Origin: a virus
IMG/VR virus record: IMGVR_UViG_3300010299_000038
Coordinates: 1-31,131 of that record
Direction: 5' to 3' (one strand)
DNA: 31,131 bases
The notes under the pieces were generated by a model that was not told where the DNA came from, did no database searches, and saw nothing but the letters and a program-made list of their open reading frames with translations. Positions 22,185-31,131 of the stretch are shown one piece after another. Made by a program: the position numbers and the translations under genes. How positions within the stretch are numbered: the first letter of the stretch is position 1; every line of letters begins with the position of its first letter.

Positions 22185-25100
22185 ATGCCACAACAGACTA
22201 ACCTGAACATCAGTCCTTATTATGACGATTATGATAGGGACAGTAATTACTACAGAGTCTTATTTAAACCTGGTTTCCCAGTTCAGGCTAGAGAACTGAC
22301 TACTTTGCAGTCTATGCTGCAAAACCAGGTAGAGCAATTTGGTAGTCATATTTTTAAAGAAGGGTCTGTAGTTATTCCTGGCGGAGTTACTTATGATGGA
22401 GATTACTTTGCCGTTAGATTAGACTCTACTCATCTCGGCATTGACATCGAACTCTATCTTAAGCAGTTAGTTGGTAAAAGAATTAAAGGTCAAAATTCTG
22501 GAATAACTGCTAAAGTAATTAACTACATCACTGGATCAAAATCGATTAGTTCTGATCCTACGATTTATGTAAAATATTTGGTTCCTGGACCAAGTAACGA
22601 GTTTTCATTCTTCCAAGATAATGAACTTCTTGTTCTTCAGGACTCCATTACATATGGAAACACAACAATTAACTCTGGTTCTACTTTCGCATCCACTTTA
22701 GTTAGTGATGCGTGTTTTGCTGGTTCTGCGATTTCTATCTCCTCTGGTGTATATTTTGTTCGTGGAACATTTGCAAATGTAAACAAACAGACCCTGATTC
22801 TCGATCAGTATAATAACAAACCATTTTACAGAGTTGGTTTGAAGGTTGTAGAGACTCTTGTAAATGCAAAGGACGATCCTAGTCTCTATGATAATGCTAA
22901 GGGTTTCTCTAATTTCGCTGCTCCTGGTGCAGATAGATTAAAGATTGACCTCGTTCTGACAAAGAAAGAACTGGGGGATTATGATGATACTGACTTTGTA
23001 GAACTTGTAAGAATTAGAGCTGGTGTTATTGAGAAAGAGATCAAGTCTTCTCAGTACAATTTAATTAGAGACTATCTTGCAAAGAGAACTTATGATGAAT
23101 CTGGTAACTATACTGTAAAACCATTCAGATTGAATGTTTCGGAAAGTCTGAATGATAGAGCAGGAAATAACGGAATCTTCTTCGATACTGCCAATACATA
23201 TCAGGGTAATGTTCCTTCGGACGATCTTGCATGTATTAAAGTATCTTCTGGTAGTGCATATATTAAAGGTTATGAGTATGACCTTCCTGGTGCTATCTTA
23301 GATGTCGAAAAACCAAGAACAACCTCCGACTTAATTACTGAGAATCTCCCATATACAATGGGAAATAGAATTAGAGTTAATGCGGTTTCTGGTATCAGCA
23401 CATTTAGAAACTCTATTGACCTATTAGCAGGTAATCAGGTTGGTGTTGCTAGTGAAAAAATTGGCGATGCGAAGGTATATAACTTTGGTCTGGTAGATGC
23501 AAGGTATCAAAATAATAGCACAGAATGGGATTTGTTCCTCTATGATGTGCAAACTTATACTAAGTTAGATATTAATGAGTATGTCTCTTCGTCAGAGGTT
23601 ATTGAGTCTACCTATGTTGTCGGGAAAGACAGCGGTGCGAGTGGGTATACTATTGCTGCTGGTGCGGGTAGCAGCACCCTTACTCTTACTCAGACATCTG
23701 GCAGGTTCTTACCAGGAGAACAACTCATCTTCGACGGTAGAGAAGCAAATCTCTCAAGAACAGTAGAAAGAATTACTGCTTTTGGTTTTGATGACATTGA
23801 CGCTTTCCAGCAAAGCAATACATTCTATGCTAAGAAAGCACTGACTGATAGAATTCCTTTTGGATTTACTGCATCTGACAATATCACTATTACAACTGCT
23901 GGTGCCGTATCATGTGCTGGCAGAACCTTTGAAAGATTCAAACCTGGTGATGTCATTCGCTATAATGATCCCACAAAGAATCTTATCACCCAGAATGTAG
24001 TTCAATCAGTCGCCGCAGACGGTGTGACAATGACTGTTGTCGGCATGAACACCATCACTAACCTCTTTGAGGGTGGTCGTCCTGTTGGATCTGCATATAC
24101 TGGAACTTTCAGAGTTGGTAGTCAAATTACCGACGATTCCAATCCTGGTCTTTACCTGGATCTTCCCACAAAACATGTATCTAATGTTGACTTCACTGAC
24201 TCAACATTACTTTTAACAGAACAGATCACTAACGAAACTACAGACAGTGATGGAGTCCTTGTAGTAAATACAAGTTCCCTCAGTCTGACTGATGTATCTT
24301 TCGTAGCATTTGATCAGGAAAGATATCAAGTTCAATACTCTGACGGAACCATTGCTCCCATCGATGGTTCGCAGGTTACTACGACTGCTAATACCGTTAC
24401 TATTAACAACCTCACTGCAAGTCAGTCTGGAATCAAAGTTAATGTAACAGTACAGAAGACAAATGTAAAGAACAAAGTAAAAGAATTTAAGAGATCTGAG
24501 ATCGTAAAGATCCTATATTCTAGTGACACTGGATCTGGTCTTACCGAGAATGACACCAAAAATGATGGTCTTCTTCACACTCCTTACTATGGTCTTAGAG
24601 TTCAAGATCAACAGGTCTGCCTAAACTATCCAGATGTTGTAAACATTGTAGCGGTTTATGAGTCTTTAGATAATAATGATCCAATTTTCGATAAATTGGT
24701 ATTTACATCTACAGATAGTATTTTTACCGACGCTATTATCGGTGAAGAGATTGTTGGAGAAAATTCCAACGCTGTAGCAAGAATTGTATCGATCGATCCA
24801 ATTGGATTTACTATTAGCGTTGTCTACAAGACATCCACTAAGTTCCAAATTCTCGAAACATTGAGATTTAAGGAGTCCAATGCTACTGCTACACTACAAA
24901 ATGTAAGTCCTGGTAAGTATAAGAATCTTACTAATTCATTCATTCTTGGTCAGGGTCAGAAAGAGCAGTATGCTGATTACTCTAGACTAAAGAGAATTAA
25001 TCGTGGGTATGTGCCATCTAAGAGACTTCTCGTTGTATTAGATCGTTATGCGGTTCCTTCTACTGATACTGGTGATGTATTCACCGTAAACAGTTACAAT

Positions 25101-28100
25101 CAAGAACTCTATAAGAACAGAATTCCTAAAATTGGACCCAGATCTAAGAGAGCAGTTGATGTACTAGATTTTAGACCTAGAGTTTCGCAATTTGTACCCT
25201 CTGCTGCAACATACTCCCCATTCTATTATAAGAATAGAACATTTACTGGTCTTCCAAGCAGACTTGTCTCTCCTGACGAATCCATGCAATTTGGATATCA
25301 GCGTTACTATGGTAGGGTAGATAAGATCGTTATTCGCCAAGATGGTGTAATCCAAGTCAACAAAGGAACTCCATCTAGACTGCCAAAAGCTCCTAGTGAT
25401 GATCCCGAAACCATGACCCTCGCTGTCATGGCGTTCCCACCATATCTCTATGATACTGATGATGTCGGTATCTTTATGATTGATAATAAGAGATACACGA
25501 TGCGAGACATCGGTAGAATTGAGGATAGGGTAGAAAATCTGGAGCAGGTAACTAACCTGTCGTTCTTAGAGCAAAGGGCAGAGACGATCCAAGTTAGAGA
25601 TGCTGATGGATTAGATAGATTTAAGACAGGATTCTTTGCAGATCCTCTTAAGAACAGAAACTTTATTCAGGTATCATCTCCAGTAGATGTTAATACTGAT
25701 GCAGGTCAAATTACACCTCTTTCCAATTTAGAGTCCGTTGATCTCCAGGTTGTTCCTGCTACGAATCTGACTCCATCCCAATTAGACTATAGTCAGGACT
25801 TTGCTCTTTTAGATTCCAATACCAGAAAGACTGGTAGAATGGTAACCCTTGATTATGAAGAAGAGTCTTATGCTGAACAACTTTTTGCTACAAGAGTTGA
25901 AAACTTAAATCCATACTTAGTGTGGAATTATGAAGGCAATGTCAGACTGACTCCCACCAGCGATAATTGGATTAATACTGAAACAACTGAGACTATCAGT
26001 ACACAAGAAATTCCAATTACTATTTTTGATACTAGAGTAACTACAAATACTATTGATGGTGGATTTGGTCAGGATGAACTAAACTCTACCACAACTGAAA
26101 CTTCTAGCACTAGAAGAGACGATATTGAGTCTAGAAATACTTACATTAGAGAAGAAACATTTGATCCATTCATCAGATCTAGAAACATTCAGTTTAATGT
26201 AAGTAATCTGAGACCAAGATCCGAATATTTTGTCTTCTTTGACAATGTAGGATCTGTTGATGTGATTCCTAAAATAATGCCCATCGCTAATGTTACTGGT
26301 GCTTTCCAAGTCGGTGAGACAATCAGAACCTCTAACACTAGTGTTGTAATGAGATTTAGATTGTGTAGACCTGATCATAAGGAAGGTCCATTTGATGCAC
26401 CTACAAAAACTTTTGAAATTAACCCTATCACTAACGCAGACACTGCTCCTCCACAAGCATACAGTCAGGGTTCTACTCTTCTGAACATCGATACTGAGGC
26501 ACTCAGTCAACAGGCACAAGGTGATTTCTTCGGATTCTTAGAACCAGGAACAGTCGTATTTGGTGAAACTAGTGGCGCTCAAGCTACTATTGGATCCTAC
26601 AGTCTGTTCTCCGATAATTATGGTGATTTGATTGGTTCTATCTGGGTTAGAAATCCAAATGAAACTCCAACACCTCTTGCAAGATTTAGATCTGGTGAGA
26701 GAGAAGTTAAAGTAACTTCGAGTTCTACGAATTCCTCTGGTCTGTTAGGAAGCACTTCAATTAGTTCTGGCACCGCGACATACACTGCGACAGGAACTAC
26801 CAGACAAATTCAAACTGATATTAGTATTACAACACTTGCTACAACTACAGTAGTAAGAGATGTCAATATTACATTGACTAATAGGAGACCACCACCACCT
26901 CCACCACCACCACCACCAGTTATCATCAATAATACAGTTGTTATTGATAGAACTCAGACTGTTGTTCAACAGGTTCCTGCTCCTCAACCTCGTGGTTTTG
27001 GGGGCGGTAGAGGGGGCGGTGGAGACCCACTGGCACAAACATTTAAGACTGATGTATATGGTGCTTATGTAACATCCATTGATATCTTCTTTGCTAGTGT
27101 CGATGTCAATGCCACTGACACTGCATTTATCGAACTTAGACCAGTTGAGCTTGGAACTCCTACTGGATACATGGTTTCGCCAGATGCTAGAGTTGATCTT
27201 AGAGCAAGAGACATCACAGTTTCTGATGATGCATCTGTTGCTACTAGATTTACATTTAGATCTCCAATCTATCTGGAACCAGAGAAAGAATATTGCTTTG
27301 TTCTCGGTTCTGCCGTAGATACTTATGAGGCATGGATAGCACGAATGGGCGATGCCACCGTTAATACACAGAGTCTACCCAATGCTGTTGGTACGGTTTA
27401 TAATCAACAATTTGCTGTTGGATCTCTGTTTAAGTCTCAAAATGCGACAACATGGACACCATGTCAGTTTGAAGACCTTACATTCAGAGTTAACAGAGCA
27501 AAATTTGTTACGACTCCTGGTGTAATTACTCTACAAAATCCACCACTCAATGCTACCAACAATTTGTTACCTGCATTGAATAACAATCCTATCGAAGTTC
27601 TTCCTAAGAAAGCATCGATTGGTTTCACTACTACACAAAATGCTGGTTTGATCGGAACAGTATTTGTTCCTGGTAGAAAGGTTGGTGATGCTACAGAGAC
27701 ATTTAGATATGCAACTATCGAAGATAAGGGTGGTCCCGCAACTGGAGTACCTGGCATCAATACAGGTGGTCTTAACTATGGTAATCCAACTGGTGCTGTT
27801 CAGACATTTAACATCACTGGTAGAGGAAGCGGTCTTACTCTGAATGTAACTGTTGGTAGTGGTATTTCTGCAATTTCGGCAGTATCTATTGCATCTTCTG
27901 GTAGCGGTTACAAAGTTGGTGATGTTGTTGGTCTTGTTACTGCTGATATGGGTGGTAGTGGACTTGGTGCCAGAATTGGTATTAATACTATTGCTGGTGT
28001 AGATACTCTGTATCTGACTGACATCCAAGCAGAAGAATTCACCACTGGTGGTGACCTTACTTATACCCATACCTCTGGTTCTGTTATTGATACCACTCTG

Positions 28101-29468
28101 GATCTTCTTAGTTACAATGCAACTGGATCTTTTTACACTGGCGAATATGCGAGAGTCTCGTCTTACAACCACGGCATGTATGGTCTTGGTAACAAGGTAG
28201 AGATTGCTAATGTTTCTCCAGATGGACTGCCTACAGAGGTCTCAACAGAGATTACTGCGAATACGACTACAATCGCTGTTGCTAGCACCGCTGGGTTCTC
28301 TCAGTTTGAAGGTGTAACAGTTAGTGCTGCTAACACTGCATTTGCTATCATTAACAATGAGATTATTTCTTATACCAGCGTTGGAGTTAATACTCTTGGT
28401 GGTATTGTAAGAGGCACAAACAACACTGCTGCGATTAACCACGCTAATGGATCCACAATTCAAAAGTATGAAATTAGCGGAGTATCCCTGACCAAGATCA
28501 ACACTACTCACAATGTTGAGAGCTTGGGTAAACAGATGGATAGTTACCTCATTAAGATTGATAGAGAAGGTAGAGCGACTGATAACACATCACTGAACTA
28601 TCCTCAACTTTCATTCTCTTCAAATGCTCATGTTGGTGCGACTGGCGTTGTAGCGTCTAAGAACCTCCAATATAATGCTCTAAGACCTTTGATTGATATT
28701 ACTGCTAACGGACTGACTGATAGCGTTACCTTTGCTGTCAGAACTGTTTCTGGAACCAGTGTCGATGGATCTGAGACATCATTCGTTGATCTTGGATATG
28801 AGAACTTTACTCTCAATGAGCAAACCGCTCTCGAAAATACAAGAATGGTTTGCTCTGAAGTAAATGAAACTGAAAATCTTGGAAGTCTCTTCAGAAACAA
28901 GTCTATTTCTGCAAGACTGACTTTAGACAACGGTGGAGATTTCTACAACTCTCCAATGCTCTGCCTAGATACTATGTCGATGCAACTGTATTCCTACAGA
29001 CTGAACGATCCCATCGATAACTATGCTACCGACGCTAGAGCGAAGGCAGTTGTTAGAGATCCTCATGCATCGTACTATCTGTCTAAACTGATCAATCTGA
29101 AGCAACCTGCAACCTCCCTGAGAGTTGTATTCGATGCATTCAGACCTCCCAGTGCAGACTTCCGTGTTCTATACAGTGTCGTCAGACCAGACTCTAGTGA
29201 AGAAGAACCCACATTTGAACTCTTCCCTGGTTACAATAATATGATTGATACTGATGGCGATGGATTTGGCGACATTCCCATCGATTCTAAGAACAATGAT
29301 GGTCTTCCCGACAAGTTCGTTCAATCTGATGCATCGTTTAGAGAGTATCAGTATACAATCAACGATATTGAACCATTCACTTCTTTCTTAATTAAGATTG
29401 TTTTGAGTGGTACAAACCAGGCAAGACCTCCTGTAATTAAAAACATCAGAGCAGTAGCACTCGCATAA
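22185..29468 (+). CDS. DUF4815-type large virion structural protein
   Basis: 2427 residues. The N-terminus (MPQQTNLNISPYYDDYD, then PGFPVQARELTTLQSMLQNQ and HIFKEGSVVIPGG) is the signature opening of DUF4815 proteins, large baseplate or tail structural proteins of T4-type cyanophages; DUF4815-like sequence seems to extend over roughly the first 1150 residues (RAVDVLDFRPRVSQF near 985). Later parts: a PPPPPPPPPP linker at residues 1569-1578, a Gly-rich hinge at about 1604-1613 followed by GDPLAQTFKTDVYGAYVTSI, a NEIISYT...RG...H.nG module at about 2020-2110 shared with the giant protein, and a C-terminal domain with D2355-x-D-x-D2359 (DTDGDGFGDIP), a calcium-loop-like site. It sits where T4 has gp9/gp10. 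Probably a peripheral baseplate or fibre-connecting protein. Confidence 0.88.
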   Translation: MPQQTNLNISPYYDDYDRDSNYYRVLFKPGFPVQARELTTLQSMLQNQVEQFGSHIFKEGSVVIPGGVTYDGDYFAVRLDSTHLGIDIELYLKQLVGKRIKGQNSGITAKVINYITGSKSISSDPTIYVKYLVPGPSNEFSFFQDNELLVLQDSITYGNTTINSGSTFASTLVSDACFAGSAISISSGVYFVRGTFANVNKQTLILDQYNNKPFYRVGLKVVETLVNAKDDPSLYDNAKGFSNFAAPGADRLKIDLVLTKKELGDYDDTDFVELVRIRAGVIEKEIKSSQYNLIRDYLAKRTYDESGNYTVKPFRLNVSESLNDRAGNNGIFFDTANTYQGNVPSDDLACIKVSSGSAYIKGYEYDLPGAILDVEKPRTTSDLITENLPYTMGNRIRVNAVSGISTFRNSIDLLAGNQVGVASEKIGDAKVYNFGLVDARYQNNSTEWDLFLYDVQTYTKLDINEYVSSSEVIESTYVVGKDSGASGYTIAAGAGSSTLTLTQTSGRFLPGEQLIFDGREANLSRTVERITAFGFDDIDAFQQSNTFYAKKALTDRIPFGFTASDNITITTAGAVSCAGRTFERFKPGDVIRYNDPTKNLITQNVVQSVAADGVTMTVVGMNTITNLFEGGRPVGSAYTGTFRVGSQITDDSNPGLYLDLPTKHVSNVDFTDSTLLLTEQITNETTDSDGVLVVNTSSLSLTDVSFVAFDQERYQVQYSDGTIAPIDGSQVTTTANTVTINNLTASQSGIKVNVTVQKTNVKNKVKEFKRSEIVKILYSSDTGSGLTENDTKNDGLLHTPYYGLRVQDQQVCLNYPDVVNIVAVYESLDNNDPIFDKLVFTSTDSIFTDAIIGEEIVGENSNAVARIVSIDPIGFTISVVYKTSTKFQILETLRFKESNATATLQNVSPGKYKNLTNSFILGQGQKEQYADYSRLKRINRGYVPSKRLLVVLDRYAVPSTDTGDVFTVNSYNQELYKNRIPKIGPRSKRAVDVLDFRPRVSQFVPSAATYSPFYYKNRTFTGLPSRLVSPDESMQFGYQRYYGRVDKIVIRQDGVIQVNKGTPSRLPKAPSDDPETMTLAVMAFPPYLYDTDDVGIFMIDNKRYTMRDIGRIEDRVENLEQVTNLSFLEQRAETIQVRDADGLDRFKTGFFADPLKNRNFIQVSSPVDVNTDAGQITPLSNLESVDLQVVPATNLTPSQLDYSQDFALLDSNTRKTGRMVTLDYEEESYAEQLFATRVENLNPYLVWNYEGNVRLTPTSDNWINTETTETISTQEIPITIFDTRVTTNTIDGGFGQDELNSTTTETSSTRRDDIESRNTYIREETFDPFIRSRNIQFNVSNLRPRSEYFVFFDNVGSVDVIPKIMPIANVTGAFQVGETIRTSNTSVVMRFRLCRPDHKEGPFDAPTKTFEINPITNADTAPPQAYSQGSTLLNIDTEALSQQAQGDFFGFLEPGTVVFGETSGAQATIGSYSLFSDNYGDLIGSIWVRNPNETPTPLARFRSGEREVKVTSSSTNSSGLLGSTSISSGTATYTATGTTRQIQTDISITTLATTTVVRDVNITLTNRRPPPPPPPPPPVIINNTVVIDRTQTVVQQVPAPQPRGFGGGRGGGGDPLAQTFKTDVYGAYVTSIDIFFASVDVNATDTAFIELRPVELGTPTGYMVSPDARVDLRARDITVSDDASVATRFTFRSPIYLEPEKEYCFVLGSAVDTYEAWIARMGDATVNTQSLPNAVGTVYNQQFAVGSLFKSQNATTWTPCQFEDLTFRVNRAKFVTTPGVITLQNPPLNATNNLLPALNNNPIEVLPKKASIGFTTTQNAGLIGTVFVPGRKVGDATETFRYATIEDKGGPATGVPGINTGGLNYGNPTGAVQTFNITGRGSGLTLNVTVGSGISAISAVSIASSGSGYKVGDVVGLVTADMGGSGLGARIGINTIAGVDTLYLTDIQAEEFTTGGDLTYTHTSGSVIDTTLDLLSYNATGSFYTGEYARVSSYNHGMYGLGNKVEIANVSPDGLPTEVSTEITANTTTIAVASTAGFSQFEGVTVSAANTAFAIINNEIISYTSVGVNTLGGIVRGTNNTAAINHANGSTIQKYEISGVSLTKINTTHNVESLGKQMDSYLIKIDREGRATDNTSLNYPQLSFSSNAHVGATGVVASKNLQYNALRPLIDITANGLTDSVTFAVRTVSGTSVDGSETSFVDLGYENFTLNEQTALENTRMVCSEVNETENLGSLFRNKSISARLTLDNGGDFYNSPMLCLDTMSMQLYSYRLNDPIDNYATDARAKAVVRDPHASYYLSKLINLKQPATSLRVVFDAFRPPSADFRVLYSVVRPDSSEEEPTFELFPGYNNMIDTDGDGFGDIPIDSKNNDGLPDKFVQSDASFREYQYTINDIEPFTSFLIKIVLSGTNQARPPVIKNIRAVALA
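26889..27024 (+). repeat. Polyproline and glycine-rich hinge coding segment
   Basis: Ten Pro codons, nine of them CCA (26889-26918), then a 25-residue linker with NN, QQ and PQP, then a GFGGGRGGGGDP stretch. The run joins the DUF4815-type N-terminal half to the C-terminal half of the same protein. Confidence 0.75.
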
Positions 29469-29677
29469 TGGACAACAATTTAATTAAGGTAGCAGAACAT
29501 GAAGGACTCTACCGTGATCCACAAACAGGAGCTATCGTTAACTGCGATAGCTCCGCTTATCATGCTTACATAGCAGCAAGAAATAAAAAGAGATCCGAGA
29601 GAGCAGAAATAGATGAGATGAAGAAAGACATCTCGGATATCAAAAGTTTACTATCACAAATTGCGAATAAATTATGA
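29468..29677 (+). CDS. Small coiled-coil protein, cyanophage virion region (69 residues)
   Basis: ATG 29468 overlaps the previous stop by one base (TAATG). The N-terminal half (DNNLIKVAEHEGLYRDPQTG then AIVNCDSSAYHAYIAAR) is a conserved cyanomyovirus motif ('l.kv..h.gLyRD..tgaI.n.d...Y..Y...r'); the C-terminal half, about residues 36-69, has heptad-like spacing (IDEMKKDISDIKSLLSQI) and should form a coiled coil. Its position among tail genes suggests an assembly or virion role. It overlaps the next gene by 4 nt. Confidence 0.8.
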   Translation: MDNNLIKVAEHEGLYRDPQTGAIVNCDSSAYHAYIAARNKKRSERAEIDEMKKDISDIKSLLSQIANKL

Positions 29678-29862
29678 CTAGGAATCCCCACAGCGAATTT
29701 CTAAGATATCACTATGGCGACGAAATAGCTGATGCTACTCTTCAAGATAATGATACCGAAAAATTAAAATTAATGATTGAAGATTTGAATGGAAAGGTAG
29801 ATAATCTTACTAATCTTACCCTTGCACTGCTACAGGAAATAAGGCGACTAAATACCTTATAG
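29674..29862 (+). CDS. Small coiled-coil protein (62 residues)
   Basis: ATG 29674 in an ATGA overlap with the previous stop. The first 20 residues (TRNPHSEFLRYHYGDEIADA) are followed by a heptad-like helix from about 28 to 60 (EKLKLMIEDLNGKVDNLTNL and LALLQEIRRLNTL). The overlap and the similar C-terminal coiled coils suggest the product works together with the 69-residue protein upstream. Function unknown. Confidence 0.75.
   Translation: MTRNPHSEFLRYHYGDEIADATLQDNDTEKLKLMIEDLNGKVDNLTNLTLALLQEIRRLNTL
29847..29854 (+). promoter_or_regulatory. Weak late-promoter-like element ACTAAATA
   Basis: Six of eight matches to TATAAATA, within the last codons of the 62-residue gene, 27 nt before the ATG at 29881. 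The spacing resembles the two perfect elements but the match is weaker. Confidence 0.25.
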
Positions 29863-29880
29863 GATAATCGACTGTAAAAG

Positions 29881-30219
29881 ATGGCAGTTTATGTTGCTAA
29901 CTTGCAGATTGAGACGGGTGTAGATTTTCAACATTTATTTTCCCTAGGTGACAACGATAACAACACTGTTCTGAATCTTTCAAATTTTAGTGTAGACTCT
30001 CAGTTTAGAAAGTGGGCTGGCAGCAGTACCGCTGTGTCTTTTGCATCTACAGTATCAAGTCCATTGGACGGGGAGATTACTATTTCTCTTGGTTCAACCG
30101 TCACAACTGACATTAAACCAGGTCGCTATGTATATGATGTTGTTTTGACAGACAACACTGGAACAAAATACAAAGTTGTTGAAGGAATGGTTCTAGTCAG
30201 AGCAGGAGTCACAAGGTAA
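29881..30219 (+). CDS. Ig-like/BppU-like small structural protein (112 residues)
   Basis: ATG 29881, 18 nt after the previous gene. The sequence follows the pattern of small beta-sandwich domains placed at fibre attachment points in many phages (BppU N-terminal-like): GVDFQHLFSLGDNDNNTVLN, then NFSVDSQFRKWAGSSTAVSF, then DGEITISLG, and PGRYVYDVVLTDNTGTKYKV with the closing EGMVLVRAGVTR. The 'pGrYvYDv...d..g....v.eG...v...vTR' end is especially typical. Likely a virion protein at the base of a fibre. Its stop overlaps the next ATG (TAATG). Confidence 0.75.
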   Translation: MAVYVANLQIETGVDFQHLFSLGDNDNNTVLNLSNFSVDSQFRKWAGSSTAVSFASTVSSPLDGEITISLGSTVTTDIKPGRYVYDVVLTDNTGTKYKVVEGMVLVRAGVTR

Positions 30220-30431
30220 TGCCATCTTTAAGAGTAGGTACTGGTAGCCAGGTCAAGGTTATTGCCAGTGGAGCACTTGGTGGAGGCGGTGGTGGAAAGT
30301 TAGTTCTACTTTCCGATGTAGACACATCCGCCTTAACTAACGGTAGTTTCCTGGTCTATAACTCTGCGACCGCCAAATTCGTAGCCCAAACTCAATTACC
30401 CGCCGCCTTAATCGATGGAGGTGAATTCTAA
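30219..30431 (+). CDS. Small Gly-rich fibre-region protein (70 residues)
   Basis: ATG 30219 overlaps the previous stop and its own stop overlaps the next ATG (TAATG at both ends). It starts MPSLRVGTGSQVKVIASGAL, has a GGGGGGK loop at about residues 21-27, then LVLLSDVDTSALTNGSFLVY with SATAKFVAQTQL. The 'l.DVDts.ltnGs.LvYn..t.kFv' segment is a known element of phage fibre proteins. Possibly a linker or capping piece for the long fibre protein downstream. Confidence 0.7.
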   Translation: MPSLRVGTGSQVKVIASGALGGGGGGKLVLLSDVDTSALTNGSFLVYNSATAKFVAQTQLPAALIDGGEF

Positions 30432-31131
30432 TGGCCGCTATTATTCTTTTAAAAAGGACTAGAGGCACTTCACCTCCTAATGTCGCGCCAGTAGGAACAG
30501 GCGTAAGTTTTGGTGAGTTAATTTACACCTACGATGAGACTAATGTAGGTGCTGGTAAGTCATATAAAAAACTGTATATTGGTCATCCTGGTGGACCAAC
30601 TTTCTCCCCAATCCCCATTGGTGGCGAATACTATACAAGTCTATTCCCAGAAAATCCTTCGACCTTTGGCACTCCAGAGGCATCTAAGGTTCTTGTTTTA
30701 GACTCTCAGGCAAGAGCGACTAAACTGAATGTTGCTCAGGATTTTACTGTCGGTGCTGGAGCGACTGTTGCAGGTAGCTTAAATGTTGGCGGAAACCTCA
30801 ACATTACTGGCGACCTTGTTTATGATGAGGCAAATGCTCGTAACTGGAATATCAGTGGCATTGCTACTGCTTATGATCTTAATGTTACGAATGAAGCAGA
30901 CATCAACCTGTCTCGTACACAAGTTGGTGTTGTTACCAACTTCTTTGGTGTTAATGTCACTCTAGATAATGACATTACCAGTGCTAGAGGTAACTTTGTT
31001 GAAGTCAATGTAAGTCATGCCACTACGACTAAGAACCTTACGGTTACTGGCATTGCTACGATTGAAGACAATATTGACTTCAGAACCCAGTTAATCAAAA
31101 TTGGTCGCGAAGCAGGTGAACCTGAAACTGA
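30431..31131 (+). CDS. N-terminus of a long repetitive fibre-like protein, cut by window edge
   Basis: ATG 30431 opens a frame that runs without a stop to the window end (233 codons visible). The start MAAIILLKRTRGTSPPNVAP leads to VSFGELIYTYDETNVGAGKS with KKLYIGHPGG, the 'GEl.y.y......LyiG' opening of many phage fibre and adhesin-type proteins. From about residue 95 a short repeat begins: NVAQDFTVGAGATV, SLNVGGNLNITGDL, ISGIATAYDLNVTNEADI, KNLTVTGIATIEDNIDF. Such 'l.VtGiat...d..v' repeats usually continue for hundreds of residues in cyanophage fibre-like proteins. Probably a tail fibre or baseplate-attached host-contact protein. Confidence 0.8.
   Translation, partial: MAAIILLKRTRGTSPPNVAPVGTGVSFGELIYTYDETNVGAGKSYKKLYIGHPGGPTFSPIPIGGEYYTSLFPENPSTFGTPEASKVLVLDSQARATKLNVAQDFTVGAGATVAGSLNVGGNLNITGDLVYDEANARNWNISGIATAYDLNVTNEADINLSRTQVGVVTNFFGVNVTLDNDITSARGNFVEVNVSHATTTKNLTVTGIATIEDNIDFRTQLIKIGREAGEPET

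Noticed and set aside
27567-28172. Minus-strand open frame of 201 codons, and others antisense to the large genes
   Set aside because: They are shadows of Gly/Ser/Thr-rich structural coding; sequence is low complexity (Cys, Ser, Asn, Thr) and all supported genes in the window are on the + strand.

Overview
The window is a stretch of a T4-type cyanomyovirus genome (a tailed phage of marine Synechococcus or Prochlorococcus). Every supported gene is on the + strand and genes are packed with 0-10 nt gaps or 1-8 nt overlaps. The right three quarters hold a baseplate run in T4 order: gp25, gp6, a giant 4052-residue protein where T4 has gp7, gp8, then a 2427-residue DUF4815-type structural protein. 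The phage type rests on family resemblance of gp25, gp6 and gp8 and on the gene order; the host group is inferred from the style of the small genes and the giant proteins.

Region 1 (1-2640) is a train of small proteins (50-120 residues) without assignable function. Several are joined by a stop codon, two bases and ATG. It contains an extended -10 element with a G/C-block structured leader (598-766) and a good sigma70-type promoter (1928-1956).

Region 2 (2641-3287) is a 650-nt gap without a convincing gene. It is crowded with repeats: copies of AGTCTTAT(G/AAG), three iteron-like copies of a 19-21 nt unit containing CTCTGAGTA(T/A)CACTGAG, several hairpins, and TTTTCCACA sites matching the cyanobacterial DnaA box. 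I propose it as a candidate replication origin or regulatory locus; this is the most interesting noncoding part of the window.

Region 3 (3288-6070) has an AbrB-like small protein, a small unknown protein, a 2-oxoglutarate/Fe(II) oxygenase-like protein starting with TTG, a glycosyltransferase-like protein under a strong sigma70-type promoter, and four small conserved unknowns.

Region 4 (6062-29468) is the late baseplate block. T4-style late promoter elements (TATAAATA) stand before gp25 and gp8, with one-mismatch versions elsewhere. The giant protein carries a YHYH-like domain and many short beta-rich repeats, some of which also occur in gp8 and in the DUF4815-type protein, suggesting that the baseplate grew by module duplication and exchange.

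Region 5 (29468-31131) has two small coiled-coil proteins, an Ig-like/BppU-like small protein, a glycine-rich small protein, and the start of a long repetitive fibre-like protein cut by the window edge. No tRNA, IS element, CRISPR array or integrase was seen.
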